DNA of 64,000 nt from Bradyrhizobium manausense (GTDB taxonomy: Bacteria; Pseudomonadota; Alphaproteobacteria; Rhizobiales; Xanthobacteraceae). Every line of letters starts with the position of its first letter. Position 1 is the first letter of the stretch. The notes beneath the pieces are model-generated. The model was not told the origin of the DNA and made no database searches. It worked only from the letters and a program-made list of their open reading frames with translations. Of this stretch, positions 16,870-26,871 are shown in pieces. The stretch lies in NCBI RefSeq assembly GCF_018129685.1, contig NZ_JAFCLG010000019.1:1-64000 (forward strand), read 5' to 3'. A program made the translations under genes and the position numbers.

Positions 16870-17377
16870 AGCTGATTCCCCGGTACAATCAAACTACCGA
16901 ACCGCCATCCGAGCGCTAGCAATTTCGGATTGCATCGAATGGGAGGGCCTGGGTAACCGATTCGGTGTCGACGACGAACAACGGTTGCGGAGACTGAGCG
17001 CGGTCGTGCAGACGTTCGGCCCAGCCGGATGGATCAGATATTTCGCGAGCACGTCGGCCAAGGGGACGAAGATGTGAACGGCCCATGCGACCTGTCGACG
17101 CCGGGCTTCTGCCAAATATCGATAGTGTTCTCAGCAGGACGTCGCACGCCAGGGCCCAGGGGGCCGCCGAGATGGCGCCGTGTGGCTTTCAGGTTAATCG
17201 CCGTGGCGAAATACGGCCATAGTGTCTGCGATCGGACAAATACTCTGATAATTCGATTCAGTTATTCAGACATACGCCCGGCCCCCTCCTCCCCCTTGGG
17301 TCGCGGCAATTCGATGAATAGTGAACGCAGGTTTCGGGCAGATGCTGCGAACCCGGCGTCTATTGCGGAGTGAGAAA
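16870..17377. other. Gene-free region between AraC regulator and chemoreceptor
   Basis: About 508 bases with only short, compositionally atypical frames in all six readings. No terminator or palindromic repeat of the kinds seen elsewhere is evident. It must hold the promoters of both divergent neighbours. It may contain decayed coding sequence, but I cannot identify any ancestor. Confidence 0.5.
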
Positions 17378-19054
17378 ATGTTTGGTCGCAAGTCCCCGGT
17401 TGATGCAGCAGCAAGGCTCGACGCAATCGGCCGTTCGCAGGCGATGATCGAATTCAACCCGGACGGCACGATCATTACGGCCAACAAGAATTTCCTCGAC
17501 TCCCTTGGCTATCGGCTCGACGAGATTCAGGGCAAGCACCATTCCATGTTCGTGCCGGCCGACCAGCGCGACAGCGCGGAGTACAAGGCGTTCTGGGCCG
17601 CCCTGAACCGTGGTGAGTATCAGGCACGCGAGTTCAGGCGTATCGCGAAGGGCGGCCGCGAGGTCTGGATCGAGGCGTCCTACAATCCGGTACTCGACGG
17701 CAAAGGCAAGACGGTGATGGTTGCCAAGATTGCGACGGACATTACCGAGAAGAAGATCCGGAGCATGGCTGACGCTTCCAAGATCGCCGCCATCGGCCGC
17801 GCCCAGGCCGTGATCGAATTCAAGCTCGACGGCACGATCGTCACGGCGAACGAGAATTTCTGCAAAGCGCTCGGCTATTCGTTGTCCGAAATCGAGGGCA
17901 AGCATCACGGTATGTTCGTCACCGAGGCCGAGCGGAATGGCCATGCCTATCGCGAATTCTGGGCCGGGCTCAACCGCGGCGAGTACCAGTCCGGGGAATT
18001 CAAGCGCATCGGCAAGGGCGGCCGCGAGGTCTGGATTCTCGCCAGCTACAACCCGCTACTGGACGAGGACGGCAAGCCGTTCGGCGTCGTCAAGTTCGCA
18101 ACCGACGTCACCACCGAGAAGCTCAAGAGCGCGGATTTCGCCGGCCAGCTTGCGGCGATCGACAAGGCGCAGGCCGTGATCGAATTCAACATGGACGGTA
18201 CGATCATCACCGCCAACGAGAACTTCCTGCACACGGTCGGCTATTCGCTGGCTGAAATCAAGGGCAGGCACCACAGCATGTTCGTCGAGCCGAGCGAGCG
18301 CGACGGCTCCGCCTATCGTGAGTTCTGGGCCGCGCTGAACCGCGGTCAGTACCAGGCGGCCGAATACAAGCGCATCGGTAAGGGCGGCAAGGAGGTCTAC
18401 ATCCAGGCGTCCTACAATCCAATCCTCGACCTCAACGGCAAGCCGTTCAAGGTCGTGAAATACGCCACGGACACCACCAAGCAGGTGCTGGTCCGCATGG
18501 GCAACGAGCGCGTCCGCGGCATGATGGAATCCGTGGCCGCAGGCTCGGAGGAACTCAACGCCTCGGTGCGGGAGATTTCGGAAGCCATGACCAAGTCGCG
18601 CGAGACCGCAAGCCGCGCGGTAGACCAGGTCTCGGCCGCCGACGCGCAGGCCCAGCGCCTCACCGAAGCCGCGCAGGCCATGAGCGGCATCGTCGAACTC
18701 ATCAACAACATCACCGGGCAGATCAACCTGCTGGCGCTCAACGCCACGATCGAATCGGCCCGCGCGGGTGAAGCCGGTCGGGGTTTTGCCGTGGTGGCTT
18801 CCGAAGTGAAGAGCCTCGCCAACCAGGCCAAGCAGGCCACCGACAAGATCGGCGCGGAGATCGGCAGCCTCAACGGTATCTCCGGCGACGTCGTCACCGC
18901 CCTGGCTTCGATCAAGACGGCCATCAACAACGTCAGCGAATACGTGACATCGACGGCCGCCGCGATCGAGGAACAGAGCACGGTGACCAACGAGATGTCG
19001 ACCAGCATGCAGCGTGCCGCAGCCGAAGCCGCCGCAATCGCTGGCCGCTTGTGA
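17378..19054 (+). CDS. Soluble methyl-accepting chemotaxis protein with three tandem PAS domains
   Basis: 558 residues with no transmembrane helix and no HAMP. Three closely similar PAS-PAC units of about 120 residues (roughly 12-125, 134-247 and 256-369) each carry the pattern IEFxxDGTIxTANxNF, GKHHxMFV, EFxRIxKGGxEVWI and ASYNPxLD. A shortened signalling domain follows (about 385-558), with the kinase/CheW contact hairpin around INLLALNATIESARAGEAGR. No C-terminal CheR/CheB pentapeptide is present. The ATG at 17378 follows GGAGTGAG. It would be a cytoplasmic sensor, perhaps of redox or haem/flavin ligands, which is inference from PAS family members. No che genes are nearby. Confidence 0.92.
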   Translation: MFGRKSPVDAAARLDAIGRSQAMIEFNPDGTIITANKNFLDSLGYRLDEIQGKHHSMFVPADQRDSAEYKAFWAALNRGEYQAREFRRIAKGGREVWIEASYNPVLDGKGKTVMVAKIATDITEKKIRSMADASKIAAIGRAQAVIEFKLDGTIVTANENFCKALGYSLSEIEGKHHGMFVTEAERNGHAYREFWAGLNRGEYQSGEFKRIGKGGREVWILASYNPLLDEDGKPFGVVKFATDVTTEKLKSADFAGQLAAIDKAQAVIEFNMDGTIITANENFLHTVGYSLAEIKGRHHSMFVEPSERDGSAYREFWAALNRGQYQAAEYKRIGKGGKEVYIQASYNPILDLNGKPFKVVKYATDTTKQVLVRMGNERVRGMMESVAAGSEELNASVREISEAMTKSRETASRAVDQVSAADAQAQRLTEAAQAMSGIVELINNITGQINLLALNATIESARAGEAGRGFAVVASEVKSLANQAKQATDKIGAEIGSLNGISGDVVTALASIKTAINNVSEYVTSTAAAIEEQSTVTNEMSTSMQRAAAEAAAIAGRL

Positions 19055-19081
19055 CCCCGGCAAACAGATCGGCGCGCCGTC

Positions 19082-19501
19082 TCAGTGCGGCGCGACCTCG
19101 GCGCGATCGAGCGATTCCAGCGTGGCGGCATTGCCGCAATAGCCGTGATAACTCTCCGCGGCGGTGCCGTGGGCCAGCTCGCGGTCGCATTCCGCCTTGT
19201 GAGCGCAGAGCGCGCAGACCCGCTCCATGTCGCGCAGCAACAGTGGTTGCACCTGTCCAAGCCGCTCTCCATCGATGCCGAGCTGCTCCAGCATCTTCGG
19301 CAACTCGTCGGCAGCGTGACGGCCGTGACGGACCAGTTCTTCGAGGTCGTCAGGCGCGATCTTGAGATCGCTCGCGATCCGGTCGAATTCCGAGCGGTCG
19401 AGCTGCCGCATCTCGTTCAGCTCGCGGCGATGCTTCAGCCAGGCGGCAAACGACTCGATGAGGTCCTGGACGATGGGATAAGGCCTGCTTGCGGTGCTCA
19501 T
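19082..19501 (-). CDS. DUF6455-like cysteine-containing protein
   Basis: 139 residues. The N-terminal half is helical and charged (RELNEMRQLDRSEFDRIASDLKI). The C-terminal half has VCALCAHKAECDRELAHGT and YHGYCGNAATLESL, four cysteines in a C-x2-C-x5-C pattern plus one later, as I recall for DUF6455 proteins. This could bind metal or an iron-sulfur cluster, which is inference. The start at 19501 was preferred to an upstream in-frame codon at 19543. It ends 27 bases from the converging chemoreceptor gene. Function unknown. Confidence 0.72.
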   Translation of the reverse strand: MSTASRPYPIVQDLIESFAAWLKHRRELNEMRQLDRSEFDRIASDLKIAPDDLEELVRHGRHAADELPKMLEQLGIDGERLGQVQPLLLRDMERVCALCAHKAECDRELAHGTAAESYHGYCGNAATLESLDRAEVAPH

Positions 19502-19598
19502 GGCGCAGCTCCATTGATCGTGCGATGGAGCGACACTAGGCAAAATGATGCAGGACCGCGTTGCGCTGGATCAAATTGAGAAGCGGTCGAGAATTTCG

Positions 19599-19705
19599 TG
19601 TCCCGGACGCCGTGCGGCGCGAAACGTCGCTTCGCAGACCCGGACCCATCTTGCCTCCGTCCGGGCCCGGCTCTGCAGCGCTGCGACTGCGTCCGGGGCA
19701 GAGAG
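19599..19705. repeat. GTCCCGGACGC dispersed repeat, degenerate copy
   Basis: It begins GTGTCCCGGACGCCG and ends TGCGTCCGGGGCA, with CAGCGCTGCG inside. It resembles the 53566-53672 element. The arms are imperfect. Confidence 0.55.
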
Positions 19706-19726
19706 TGCGGGCCTCGCGGAGAGACC

Positions 19727-20512
19727 TCAGCCAAACCGCTCCGTTGCCCAGGCATACAGACTGCCGTGGATCGGTGGCTGCCCGCCCCGCCCCTTGGGCG
19801 AGATGTGCAGGCCGATGATCTCGGGGTTGGTGACGAGGCCGAGATAGCTCGAGGGATCGAAGAACAGCTTTGGTTCGGCATGCACGGCGTAGAACGACTG
19901 CTTCGGCAGCGCGTTGTGCAAGGCGCCGGTGCGGCGGGCGAGCGCGGTGAGCGCGGCCGGCCCGTAGATCGCGACGCGAATATCGGAGAGACGGTTCGAG
20001 CCGCCGCGCAGCCGGCGCATCATGAAGGTGATGCGGTGTCTCACCGACAGCCATTTCGGCGTCAGCTCCTCCTGCTCCATCAATTCTTCGAACGCCGTGA
20101 CGATGCCGTGCTTGGGCGGCAGATAGATCACGGAGTTGCCGAGCTGGCGCGGCCGCTCCCAGGCGAAGTAAGGCTTTGCCGGATCGATCTCGACGGGCTT
20201 CAGCAGCAACACGTCGGCATCGAGCCAGAGGCCGAGATTCTTCGCCATCAGCTTCATGCGGAAGAAGTCGCTGAACTGAAGCGTGGTCCAGTCGCGCCAG
20301 CTGCCGTCCGGCTGCGGCGGCCGCAATCGTTCGGAGAAGGCGTGCGGCAGGATCGCTTCGGCGTCGGCATTGTCGACGCCCGCAGGCAGGCCCGGGATGG
20401 TGTCAAAGCTGTAGACCGTGACCTTGTGGCCCGCAGCCAGCTGCGAGCGCAGACAGGTCTGGCGCAGTGCGTCCATCGGGCCATGCCAGAAGGTGACGAT
20501 CTCGGGCAGCAT
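19727..20512 (-). CDS. Glycosyltransferase with DXD sugar-binding motif
   Basis: 261 residues. MLPEIVTFWHGPMDALRQTC opens the domain, followed by the nucleotide-sugar and metal motif GLWLDADVLLLKPVE (Asp-Ala-Asp) at about 104-110 and a C-terminal HISPKGRGGQPPIHGSLYAW histidine region. This layout fits the capsular/glycolipid GT32-like (Gly_transf_sug) superfamily. No signal peptide; probably cytoplasmic, acting on a lipid- or polysaccharide-linked acceptor. There is no polysaccharide cluster around it. The ATG at 20512 was chosen over a TTG at 20542 that would overlap the leuD terminator. Confidence 0.8.
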   Translation of the reverse strand: MLPEIVTFWHGPMDALRQTCLRSQLAAGHKVTVYSFDTIPGLPAGVDNADAEAILPHAFSERLRPPQPDGSWRDWTTLQFSDFFRMKLMAKNLGLWLDADVLLLKPVEIDPAKPYFAWERPRQLGNSVIYLPPKHGIVTAFEELMEQEELTPKWLSVRHRITFMMRRLRGGSNRLSDIRVAIYGPAALTALARRTGALHNALPKQSFYAVHAEPKLFFDPSSYLGLVTNPEIIGLHISPKGRGGQPPIHGSLYAWATERFG

Positions 20513-20540
20513 GCGTGCAGCTATACGGGATATTTTGGCC

Positions 20541-20577
20541 AAAGAAAAAGCCCCGGCGCCTGTGGCACCGGGGCTTT
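20541..20577 (-). terminator. Rho-independent terminator of leuD
   Basis: Read on the minus strand, AAAGCCCCGGTGCC pairs with GGCGCCGGGGCTTT and is followed by TTTCTTT. It begins 16 bases after the leuD stop. Confidence 0.9.
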
Positions 20578-20592
20578 GAATAGGACTTGAGT

Positions 20593-21198
20593 TCAGGCCC
20601 AGGCGCGCTCGCGCTTGAGCTTCTCCTCATAGGTGTCGATCGAGGCCTTCTTCTCCATCGTGAGACCGATGTCGTCGAGTCCGTTCATCAGGCAGTGCTT
20701 GCGGAACGGGTCGATCTCGAACTTGACCTTGCCGCCGTCGGGACCGCGGATCTCCTGGTTCGGCAGGTCGATCGTCAGCGTCGCATTGGCGCCGCGCTCG
20801 GCGTCGTCGAACAGCTTGTCGAGGTCTTCCTGCGACACACGGATCGGCAGAATGCCGTTCTTGAAGCAGTTGTTGTAGAAGATGTCGCCGAACGAGGTCG
20901 AGATCACGCAGCGAATGCCGAAATCGAGCAGCGCCCAGGGCGCGTGCTCGCGGCTCGAGCCGCAGCCGAAATTGTCGCCGGCGACCAGCACCTTCGTGTT
21001 GCGATAGGCGGGCTGGTTGAGGACGAAATCCGGATTTTCGCTGCCGTCGTCCTTGTAGCGCTGCTCGGAGAAGAGCCCCTTGCCAAGGCCGGTGCGCTTG
21101 ATGGTCTTGAGGTACTGCTTGGGAATGATCATATCGGTGTCGACATTGATGATCTTCAGCGGCGCCGCGACGCCTTCCAGCGTGGTGAACTTGTCCAT
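20593..21198 (-). CDS. leuD: 3-isopropylmalate dehydratase small subunit
   Basis: 201 residues. With LeuC it isomerises 2-isopropylmalate to 3-isopropylmalate. Signatures: MDKFTTLEGVAAPL, NVDTDMIIPKQYLKT, GDNFGCGSSREHAPWAL (the swivelling-domain substrate loop) and FGDIFYNNCFKNGILPI. It is separated from leuC by 2.7 kb of unrelated small genes, an arrangement usual in Bradyrhizobiaceae rather than the enteric leuCD fusion of cistrons. GGGAAGCGCAACA upstream is a fair ribosome-binding site. Confidence 0.97.
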   Translation of the reverse strand: MDKFTTLEGVAAPLKIINVDTDMIIPKQYLKTIKRTGLGKGLFSEQRYKDDGSENPDFVLNQPAYRNTKVLVAGDNFGCGSSREHAPWALLDFGIRCVISTSFGDIFYNNCFKNGILPIRVSQEDLDKLFDDAERGANATLTIDLPNQEIRGPDGGKVKFEIDPFRKHCLMNGLDDIGLTMEKKASIDTYEEKLKRERAWA

Positions 21199-21355
21199 TG
21201 TTGCGCTTCCCGAGGGGATGGTTAGGGACCGCGTATTTATCGCGATCGGGGCCTGAATCCTAGGCCGAATTCGGCAGGTCTCATCTGCTTGGCGGGTCTG
21301 GTGCGGCGTCGGCAGTCCACCTCTTTCCGCTGGGGAGAGGCGAACCGAGTCCGCG

Positions 21356-21754
21356 TCAGCCTTCCTGTGCCTCGATCGCTTCCATATCGTCGTCCGAGAG
21401 GCCGAAATGGTGGCCGATCTCGTGAATCAGGACGTGGCGGACGATATGGCCGAGGCTCTCGTCGTGCTCGGCCCAGTAGTCCAGGATCGGCCGGCGGTAG
21501 AGCCAGACCATGTTGGGCAGCCGCGCCACGTCCCCCAGGCTCTGCTGGGGCAGGCCGACGCCCTGGAACAGGCCGAGCAGGTCGAACTCGCTCTCGCATT
21601 GCATCTCGTCGAGGATCTCCTCGGTGGGGAAGTCGTCGACGCGGATGATCAGGCCTTCGCACAGGCTGCGAAATTCTGCCGGCAGGCGCTCGAAAATGTC
21701 GTGCGCCGTCACTTCCATCTCGGCCAGCGAGGGCGCTTTCAGATCCGTCCACAT
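21356..21754 (-). CDS. Zincin-like metallopeptidase family protein
   Basis: 132 residues. It carries HEIGHHFGLSDDDM near the C terminus, a complete HExxHxxG-type zinc motif of the small zincin family (PF06262/DUF1025-like). Upstream blocks EGLIIRVDDFP, LLGLFQGV and MVWLYRRPILDYW also fit. No signal peptide, so cytoplasmic. The substrate of the family is not established to my knowledge. The ATG at 21754 was chosen because it gives the standard N terminus. Confidence 0.86.
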   Translation of the reverse strand: MWTDLKAPSLAEMEVTAHDIFERLPAEFRSLCEGLIIRVDDFPTEEILDEMQCESEFDLLGLFQGVGLPQQSLGDVARLPNMVWLYRRPILDYWAEHDESLGHIVRHVLIHEIGHHFGLSDDDMEAIEAQEG

Positions 21755-21878
21755 GGCCCCCCTCTTAGCGCGGGTTTCGCAGCGATGCATCCGGCTTTAT
21801 AAGGGCTGCGAGGTTGACGGGCGCCGCCAAAACGGGGAGCGTGGGCCTCGATGGGGACGATTGAGGTGGGCCAGTAAA

Positions 21879-22190
21879 ATGCGAGCAAAAACAGCGCTGA
21901 CGCTACTGTGCATGGGGTTGTTTTCGCAAGCTGGCGGCGGCGCATATGCGCAGACGGCTGGCACGGCAGTTCGCGCGGCCCAGGCGACCACCCCTGACGC
22001 CCCGCCGCCGCGCAAGCGGCCCCAGACGCGCCTGCGCGTCACGCCCTACTACACCCCCGACGGCGTCTATCCGCGCTACAATCCGGGCCCGGATGCGGTC
22101 CGCGAATGCAACGCCACCTATGTTCAGGAATACCGGCCGAGCGGCACGGTGATCGTGCCGCATATGAGCTGCTACTGGCGTCGCGGCTGA
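21879..22190 (+). CDS. Small exported hypothetical protein
   Basis: 103 residues. MRAKTALTLLCMGLFSQAGGGAYAQ is a signal peptide ending about residue 25. The mature chain is short and basic, with PPPRKRPQTRLRVTPYY, YPRYNPGPDAVRECNATYVQEYRPSGTVIVPHMSCYW and two cysteines that may form one disulfide. The region is Tyr/Pro/Arg-rich like its neighbour at 22595. Upstream ATGs in frame would add more than 100 residues of antisense zincin sequence and were rejected. Function unknown. Confidence 0.75.
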   Translation: MRAKTALTLLCMGLFSQAGGGAYAQTAGTAVRAAQATTPDAPPPRKRPQTRLRVTPYYTPDGVYPRYNPGPDAVRECNATYVQEYRPSGTVIVPHMSCYWRRG

Positions 22191-22199
22191 CGGACGGCC

Positions 22200-22409
22200 T
22201 CAGCGCCGGCGCAGCGCGCCGATCAGGCCGGCGCCGACCACGACTGCGGACACGCCATAGACCAGGATCGCCATCACGAGCTGCGTCAGCGGGCTTGCCG
22301 TGCCGCCCGCTGCGCCCGGCCCTTGCGAGGCCAGCGCTGAACCTGCGCCGAGCAGGACGCTCGCCGCGATCGCCAGGCACGATATCCGCAATCCCTGTAG
22401 CTGTGGCAT
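22200..22409 (-). CDS. Small inner-membrane or exported protein
   Basis: 69 residues from MPQLQGLRISCLAIAAS. There are two hydrophobic stretches (about 8-27 and 43-63), with an Ala/Gly/Ser-rich linker between and LIGALRRR at the end. The first may be a signal peptide ending ALAS. AGGAG lies 7 bases before the chosen ATG. It converges on the previous gene with a 9-base gap. No family recognised. Confidence 0.6.
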   Translation of the reverse strand: MPQLQGLRISCLAIAASVLLGAGSALASQGPGAAGGTASPLTQLVMAILVYGVSAVVVGAGLIGALRRR

Positions 22410-22594
22410 GACCATCTCCTGCATGCACCGACCACAAGATACGCGGGTCGCTGACATCTGGTTTTGGCCGCGTCTGAAATGTAGCGCCGGTGTTCGCTTT
22501 CATCCATCAGAGATTGAGGCCCGGCGTTCCAGTTCGGGTGCTTTTGACTTGCAGGCGGCCGCGCGATCCTCTCATGATGCGTGTGGAGGTTGTC

Positions 22595-22855
22595 ATGACG
22601 AGATGGATCGCATTGGCCGTTGCCGTCGGGCTTTCCGCAAGCCTGCCTCACGCTTCCGCCGCGCAGAAGCTGACGAAGCTGCCTGATGCCTCCGCGGGAC
22701 GCGCGGTGTTCGATGGGCGACGGCATGTTCGATACGACAGCGCGCGCTATGTTCCGCGGCCGGATCCGCATTATTACGCGCGGCCGGTCTATTATCGCCC
22801 TTACCCCTATGGCGTGCCCGCGCCGTTCGTGATCGGCTACGGGCCGTTCTGGTGA
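22595..22855 (+). CDS. Small exported Tyr/Pro-rich protein
   Basis: 86 residues. The signal peptide MTRWIALAVAVGLSASLPHASA is followed by a mature chain whose second half is dominated by Tyr, Pro, Arg and aromatic residues (YVPRPDPHYYARPVYYRPYPYG, broken by the limit of what can be quoted here) and ends FVIGYGPFW. TGGAGG precedes the ATG. Such proteins in rhizobia are usually annotated as hypothetical; a cell-envelope location is inferred. Confidence 0.7.
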   Translation: MTRWIALAVAVGLSASLPHASAAQKLTKLPDASAGRAVFDGRRHVRYDSARYVPRPDPHYYARPVYYRPYPYGVPAPFVIGYGPFW

Positions 22856-22992
22856 TGCGCGCGCAGCGTCGTTCATTCATGGCGCGTTCACGTCATCGTC
22901 TCTAGTTTAATCTCGGGAGCGACTGCAAATGAACAGCGACGGCGCGAGGCGCTGCGCCGCGATGCTGCTGTCCGCATTCAGGGAGACACTCC

Positions 22993-23547
22993 ATGCTGAG
23001 GATATTGCGTCCCGGGACGAGCTCGCTGCGCTTGCTCGGGCTTGCCGCATTTGCCGTTCTGATGCTGTCATCAGGGACAGCGCGCCGCGCTGAAGCGATG
23101 ACGCCGATCAACCCGACGGCGCTGCCCGCGGCGCAGGCTGCAAGCGATGACACGATGATCCAGGTCCGCCATGGCGGCGGCGGTGGTGGCGGCTTCCACG
23201 GCGGCGGAGGCTTCCATGGTGGTGGCGGCTTCCATGGTGGCGGAGGTCACTTTGGTGGCTTCCACGGCGGTGGCTTCCATGCCGCGCCGGCGTTCCATGG
23301 CGGCGGCTATCGTTATGGCGGCGTCCGCTACGGCGGATATGGCGGCTACCATCGTCATTGGGGTGGCGGCTACTATCGCCCGTATTACGGCTATCGCCAC
23401 GTCCACCGGCGCTATTATTACGGCGGATACTATCCCTACTATTCCTACTACCACTATCCGCGCCGCTGCCGGATCATCTGGACCTACTACGGTCCGCGCC
23501 GCATCTGCCGCTGGCACCGCTGGCACTACCCGTACCGCTATTGGTGA
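22993..23547 (+). CDS. Exported Gly/His/Tyr-rich low-complexity protein
   Basis: 184 residues. A signal peptide (about 1-35, RLLGLAAFAVLMLSSGTA core) leads to a histidine/glycine block with tandem FHGGGG units (about residues 59-95), then a Tyr/Gly/Arg/His-rich tail (RRYYYGGYYPYYSYYHYP, RRICRWHRWHYPYRYW). Two cysteines lie in CRIIWTYYGPRRIC. The composition could bind metal ions through histidines or self-associate; both are inference. Tandem GGTGGC-type codons make the gene prone to length variation. Confidence 0.75.
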   Translation: MLRILRPGTSSLRLLGLAAFAVLMLSSGTARRAEAMTPINPTALPAAQAASDDTMIQVRHGGGGGGGFHGGGGFHGGGGFHGGGGHFGGFHGGGFHAAPAFHGGGYRYGGVRYGGYGGYHRHWGGGYYRPYYGYRHVHRRYYYGGYYPYYSYYHYPRRCRIIWTYYGPRRICRWHRWHYPYRYW

Positions 23548-23575
23548 TGTTAGCCTTTGCTGGCATGACGGAGAA

Positions 23576-23779
23576 CTAGTCCTTCAGCCTCCATGATGCC
23601 GATTTCCACGGCATCAAATTTTCGATCTTCCATTGCCGAAACATGGCCGGCGGCCAGCGGCTCAGCTTCGAGGTCTCCTCGACCTCGGGTCTGGCGACGA
23701 TCCGAAGCGGCGTTGCGCGGCGCCGGTGCTGACGCGTGGCGTCGCTGATCAGATCGACATATTCAGGCTTGTTGGCCAT
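23576..23779 (-). CDS. Small hypothetical protein
   Basis: 67 residues beginning MANKPEYVDLISDATRQHRRRATPLR, basic, with a Trp-rich C terminus (KLSRWPPAMFRQWKIENLMPWKSASWRLKD). No recognised domain, signal or membrane segment. It may be a conserved small rhizobial protein, but the case rests only on the open frame and its protein-like composition. Confidence 0.4.
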   Translation of the reverse strand: MANKPEYVDLISDATRQHRRRATPLRIVARPEVEETSKLSRWPPAMFRQWKIENLMPWKSASWRLKD

Positions 23780-23872
23780 GAGGCGTGTCCTCGCGAACCG
23801 TCGCGAGGACACAATGTGCGTGACGCCGATTAACGGCGGTTTGCCCCAATCGCTACAATTGCAGGGAGCGGC

Positions 23873-25279
<1,407 letters not shown>

Positions 25280-25550
25280 GAGCTTAAGCTCCGAACAATG
25301 TTGGTAACGGAAATGCGCGGTCACGCGCGGGCCACAGAGAAGTGTTCAGCGCAGCCTTCAGGCTGCGGGACTAAGCTCTGACGTTGCCGAGGTCGCGAAG
25401 CGTCCGAAGAACCGGCCAGGCAGCCGCGAACGATCGTCGATGACGATGCGCTGGGGCGACACGAGGCTGGTCAGATCTGGAAACATTCCAGGAGTATATA
25501 GCAGGGAGATTTGGAAGCGCGAGGGCTTTGACGCGCACGGCTGAGGCAAC

Positions 25551-25583
25551 AAAAAAGCGCGGGGCGTTTGGCCCCGCGCTTTT
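25551..25583 (-). terminator. Rho-independent terminator of the rplS transcript
   Basis: On the minus strand AAAAGCGCGGGGC pairs with GCCCCGCGCTTTT around a 5-base loop, followed by more T. It starts 25 bases after the rplS stop and closes the rpsP-rimM-trmD-rplS unit. Confidence 0.92.
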
Positions 25584-25607
25584 CGAAACTCGACTGTCTG
25601 CGACAGC

Positions 25608-25991
25608 TTACTCGTTGACGGCGGCCTTGGCGTGCTCAGTCTTCTCGACGATGCGGGCCGACTTGCCGCGAAGGTTGCGGAGGTAATAGAGCTTGGCGCG
25701 ACGCACCTTGCCGCGACGCACCACCTTGATCGAGTCGATCATCGGCGACATCACCGGGAACACGCGCTCGACGCCCTCGCCGTAGGAGATCTTGCGGACG
25801 GTAAAGCTCTCGTTGAGGCCACCGCCGGAACGGCCGATGCAAACGCCTTCATAGGCCTGCACGCGGGTGCGGTCGCCTTCGACGACCTTCACGTTGACGA
25901 TCACGGTGTCGCCGGGACCGAATTCCGGAATGTCCTTGCCGGCGGACAGCTTGTCGAATTGCTCTTGCTCGAGCTGCTTGATCAGGTTCAT
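25608..25991 (-). CDS. rplS: 50S ribosomal protein L19
   Basis: 127 residues. Located at the 30S-50S interface. Family pattern: MNLIKQLEQEQ, FGPGDTVIVNVKVVEGDRTRVQAYEGVCIGR, GVERVFPVMSP and VVRRGKVRRAKLYYLRNLRGKSARI. The tail HAKAAVNE is the usual variable end. Last gene of the minus-strand ribosomal/tRNA-modification cluster, with a terminator behind it. Confidence 0.97.
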   Translation of the reverse strand: MNLIKQLEQEQFDKLSAGKDIPEFGPGDTVIVNVKVVEGDRTRVQAYEGVCIGRSGGGLNESFTVRKISYGEGVERVFPVMSPMIDSIKVVRRGKVRRAKLYYLRNLRGKSARIVEKTEHAKAAVNE

Positions 25992-26101
25992 GGGTAAATC
26001 TCCATCGGCGCGCCCAGCCTTGCGAAACGGGGGCTGCGCGAAATTCGTCTATCCAGCCATTGCGGATGTGGCCGCTCCTATAAGGCAAGCCGGAGCGTTT
26101 G

Positions 26102-26857
26102 TCACCCGTCTGTCTTGTTTTTTGGCGTTTTTTGGCGTCCCGGCCGATTCGGCGGTTTGGGCGGGATTTTGGCCCATAAGTCAGGTCGCCGGGCCTCCGT
26201 CAGGGCCTCGGATTGCGCCCGCCGCCAGGCCGCGACCTTGGCGTGGTCGCCGGAGGTCAGGACCTCGGGGATCGGAACCCCCTCGAACAGCTGCGGGCGG
26301 GTGTATTGGGGGTATTCGAGCAGGCCGTCGGAAAAGCTTTCCTCGGCTCCCGAGGCTTCCTTGCCCATCACGCCCGGCAGCAGCCGGACGCAGGCGTCGA
26401 TCAGGGCCATAGCGGCGATTTCGCCCCCCGAGAGCACGTAGTCGCCGATCGAGACCTCCTCCAGGCCGCGTCCATCAATCACCCGTTGGTCGATCCCCTC
26501 GAACCGCCCGCAGACGATCAGGGGGCCGGGGCCCAGAGCCAGCTCTCTGACGCGGGCCTGGGTCAATGGCCGACCGCGCGGGCTCATCAGCAGGCGGGGT
26601 CGGTCGGGGCCGATCTCCGCGGCATCGATGGCCGCCGCCAGAACGTCGGCCCGCAGCACCATGCCCGGGCCGCCGCCGGCAGGGGTGTCGTCGACGCTGC
26701 GGTGACGGTCGGTCGCGGAGGCCCTGATGTCCCGCGCCTCGATCTCCCAGAGCCCTGTGGCCAGCGCCCGGCCGGCGAGGCTCAGGCCGAGCGGCCCCGG
26801 AAACATCTCCGGAAACAGCGTCAGCACCGTCGCGCGCCAGGGGGAGGGATTGGTCAT
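26102..26857 (-). CDS. trmD: tRNA (guanine-37-N1)-methyltransferase
   Basis: 251 residues. SPOUT-class enzyme methylating G37 of tRNAs with CGN, CUN and CCN codons to prevent frameshifting. Seen: TLFPEMFPGPLGLSLAGRAL, DIRDRHRSVDDTPAGGGPGM-like block (ASATDRHRSVDD), the AdoMet knot residues in LIVCGRFEGIDQRVID and ISIGDYVLSGGEIAAM-type motif (VSIGDYVLSGGE), then PQYTRPQ and VPEVLTSGDHAKVAAWR. The last 22 residues (KIPPKPPNRPGRQKTPKNK) are a basic tail of no known role. Confidence 0.97.
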   Translation of the reverse strand: MTNPSPWRATVLTLFPEMFPGPLGLSLAGRALATGLWEIEARDIRASATDRHRSVDDTPAGGGPGMVLRADVLAAAIDAAEIGPDRPRLLMSPRGRPLTQARVRELALGPGPLIVCGRFEGIDQRVIDGRGLEEVSIGDYVLSGGEIAAMALIDACVRLLPGVMGKEASGAEESFSDGLLEYPQYTRPQLFEGVPIPEVLTSGDHAKVAAWRRAQSEALTEARRPDLWAKIPPKPPNRPGRQKTPKNKTDG

Positions 26858-26871
26858 TCGATTTCAGTTCT

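Noticed and set aside
16894..17115. 73-codon minus-strand ORF in the AraC-chemoreceptor gap
   Set aside because: Very high Arg/Ser/Pro content and no domain; no ribosome-binding site in front.
25358..25552. 64-codon minus-strand ORF upstream of leuC
   Set aside because: Overlaps the rplS terminator and has no protein-like features. It is not a leucine-rich leader peptide.
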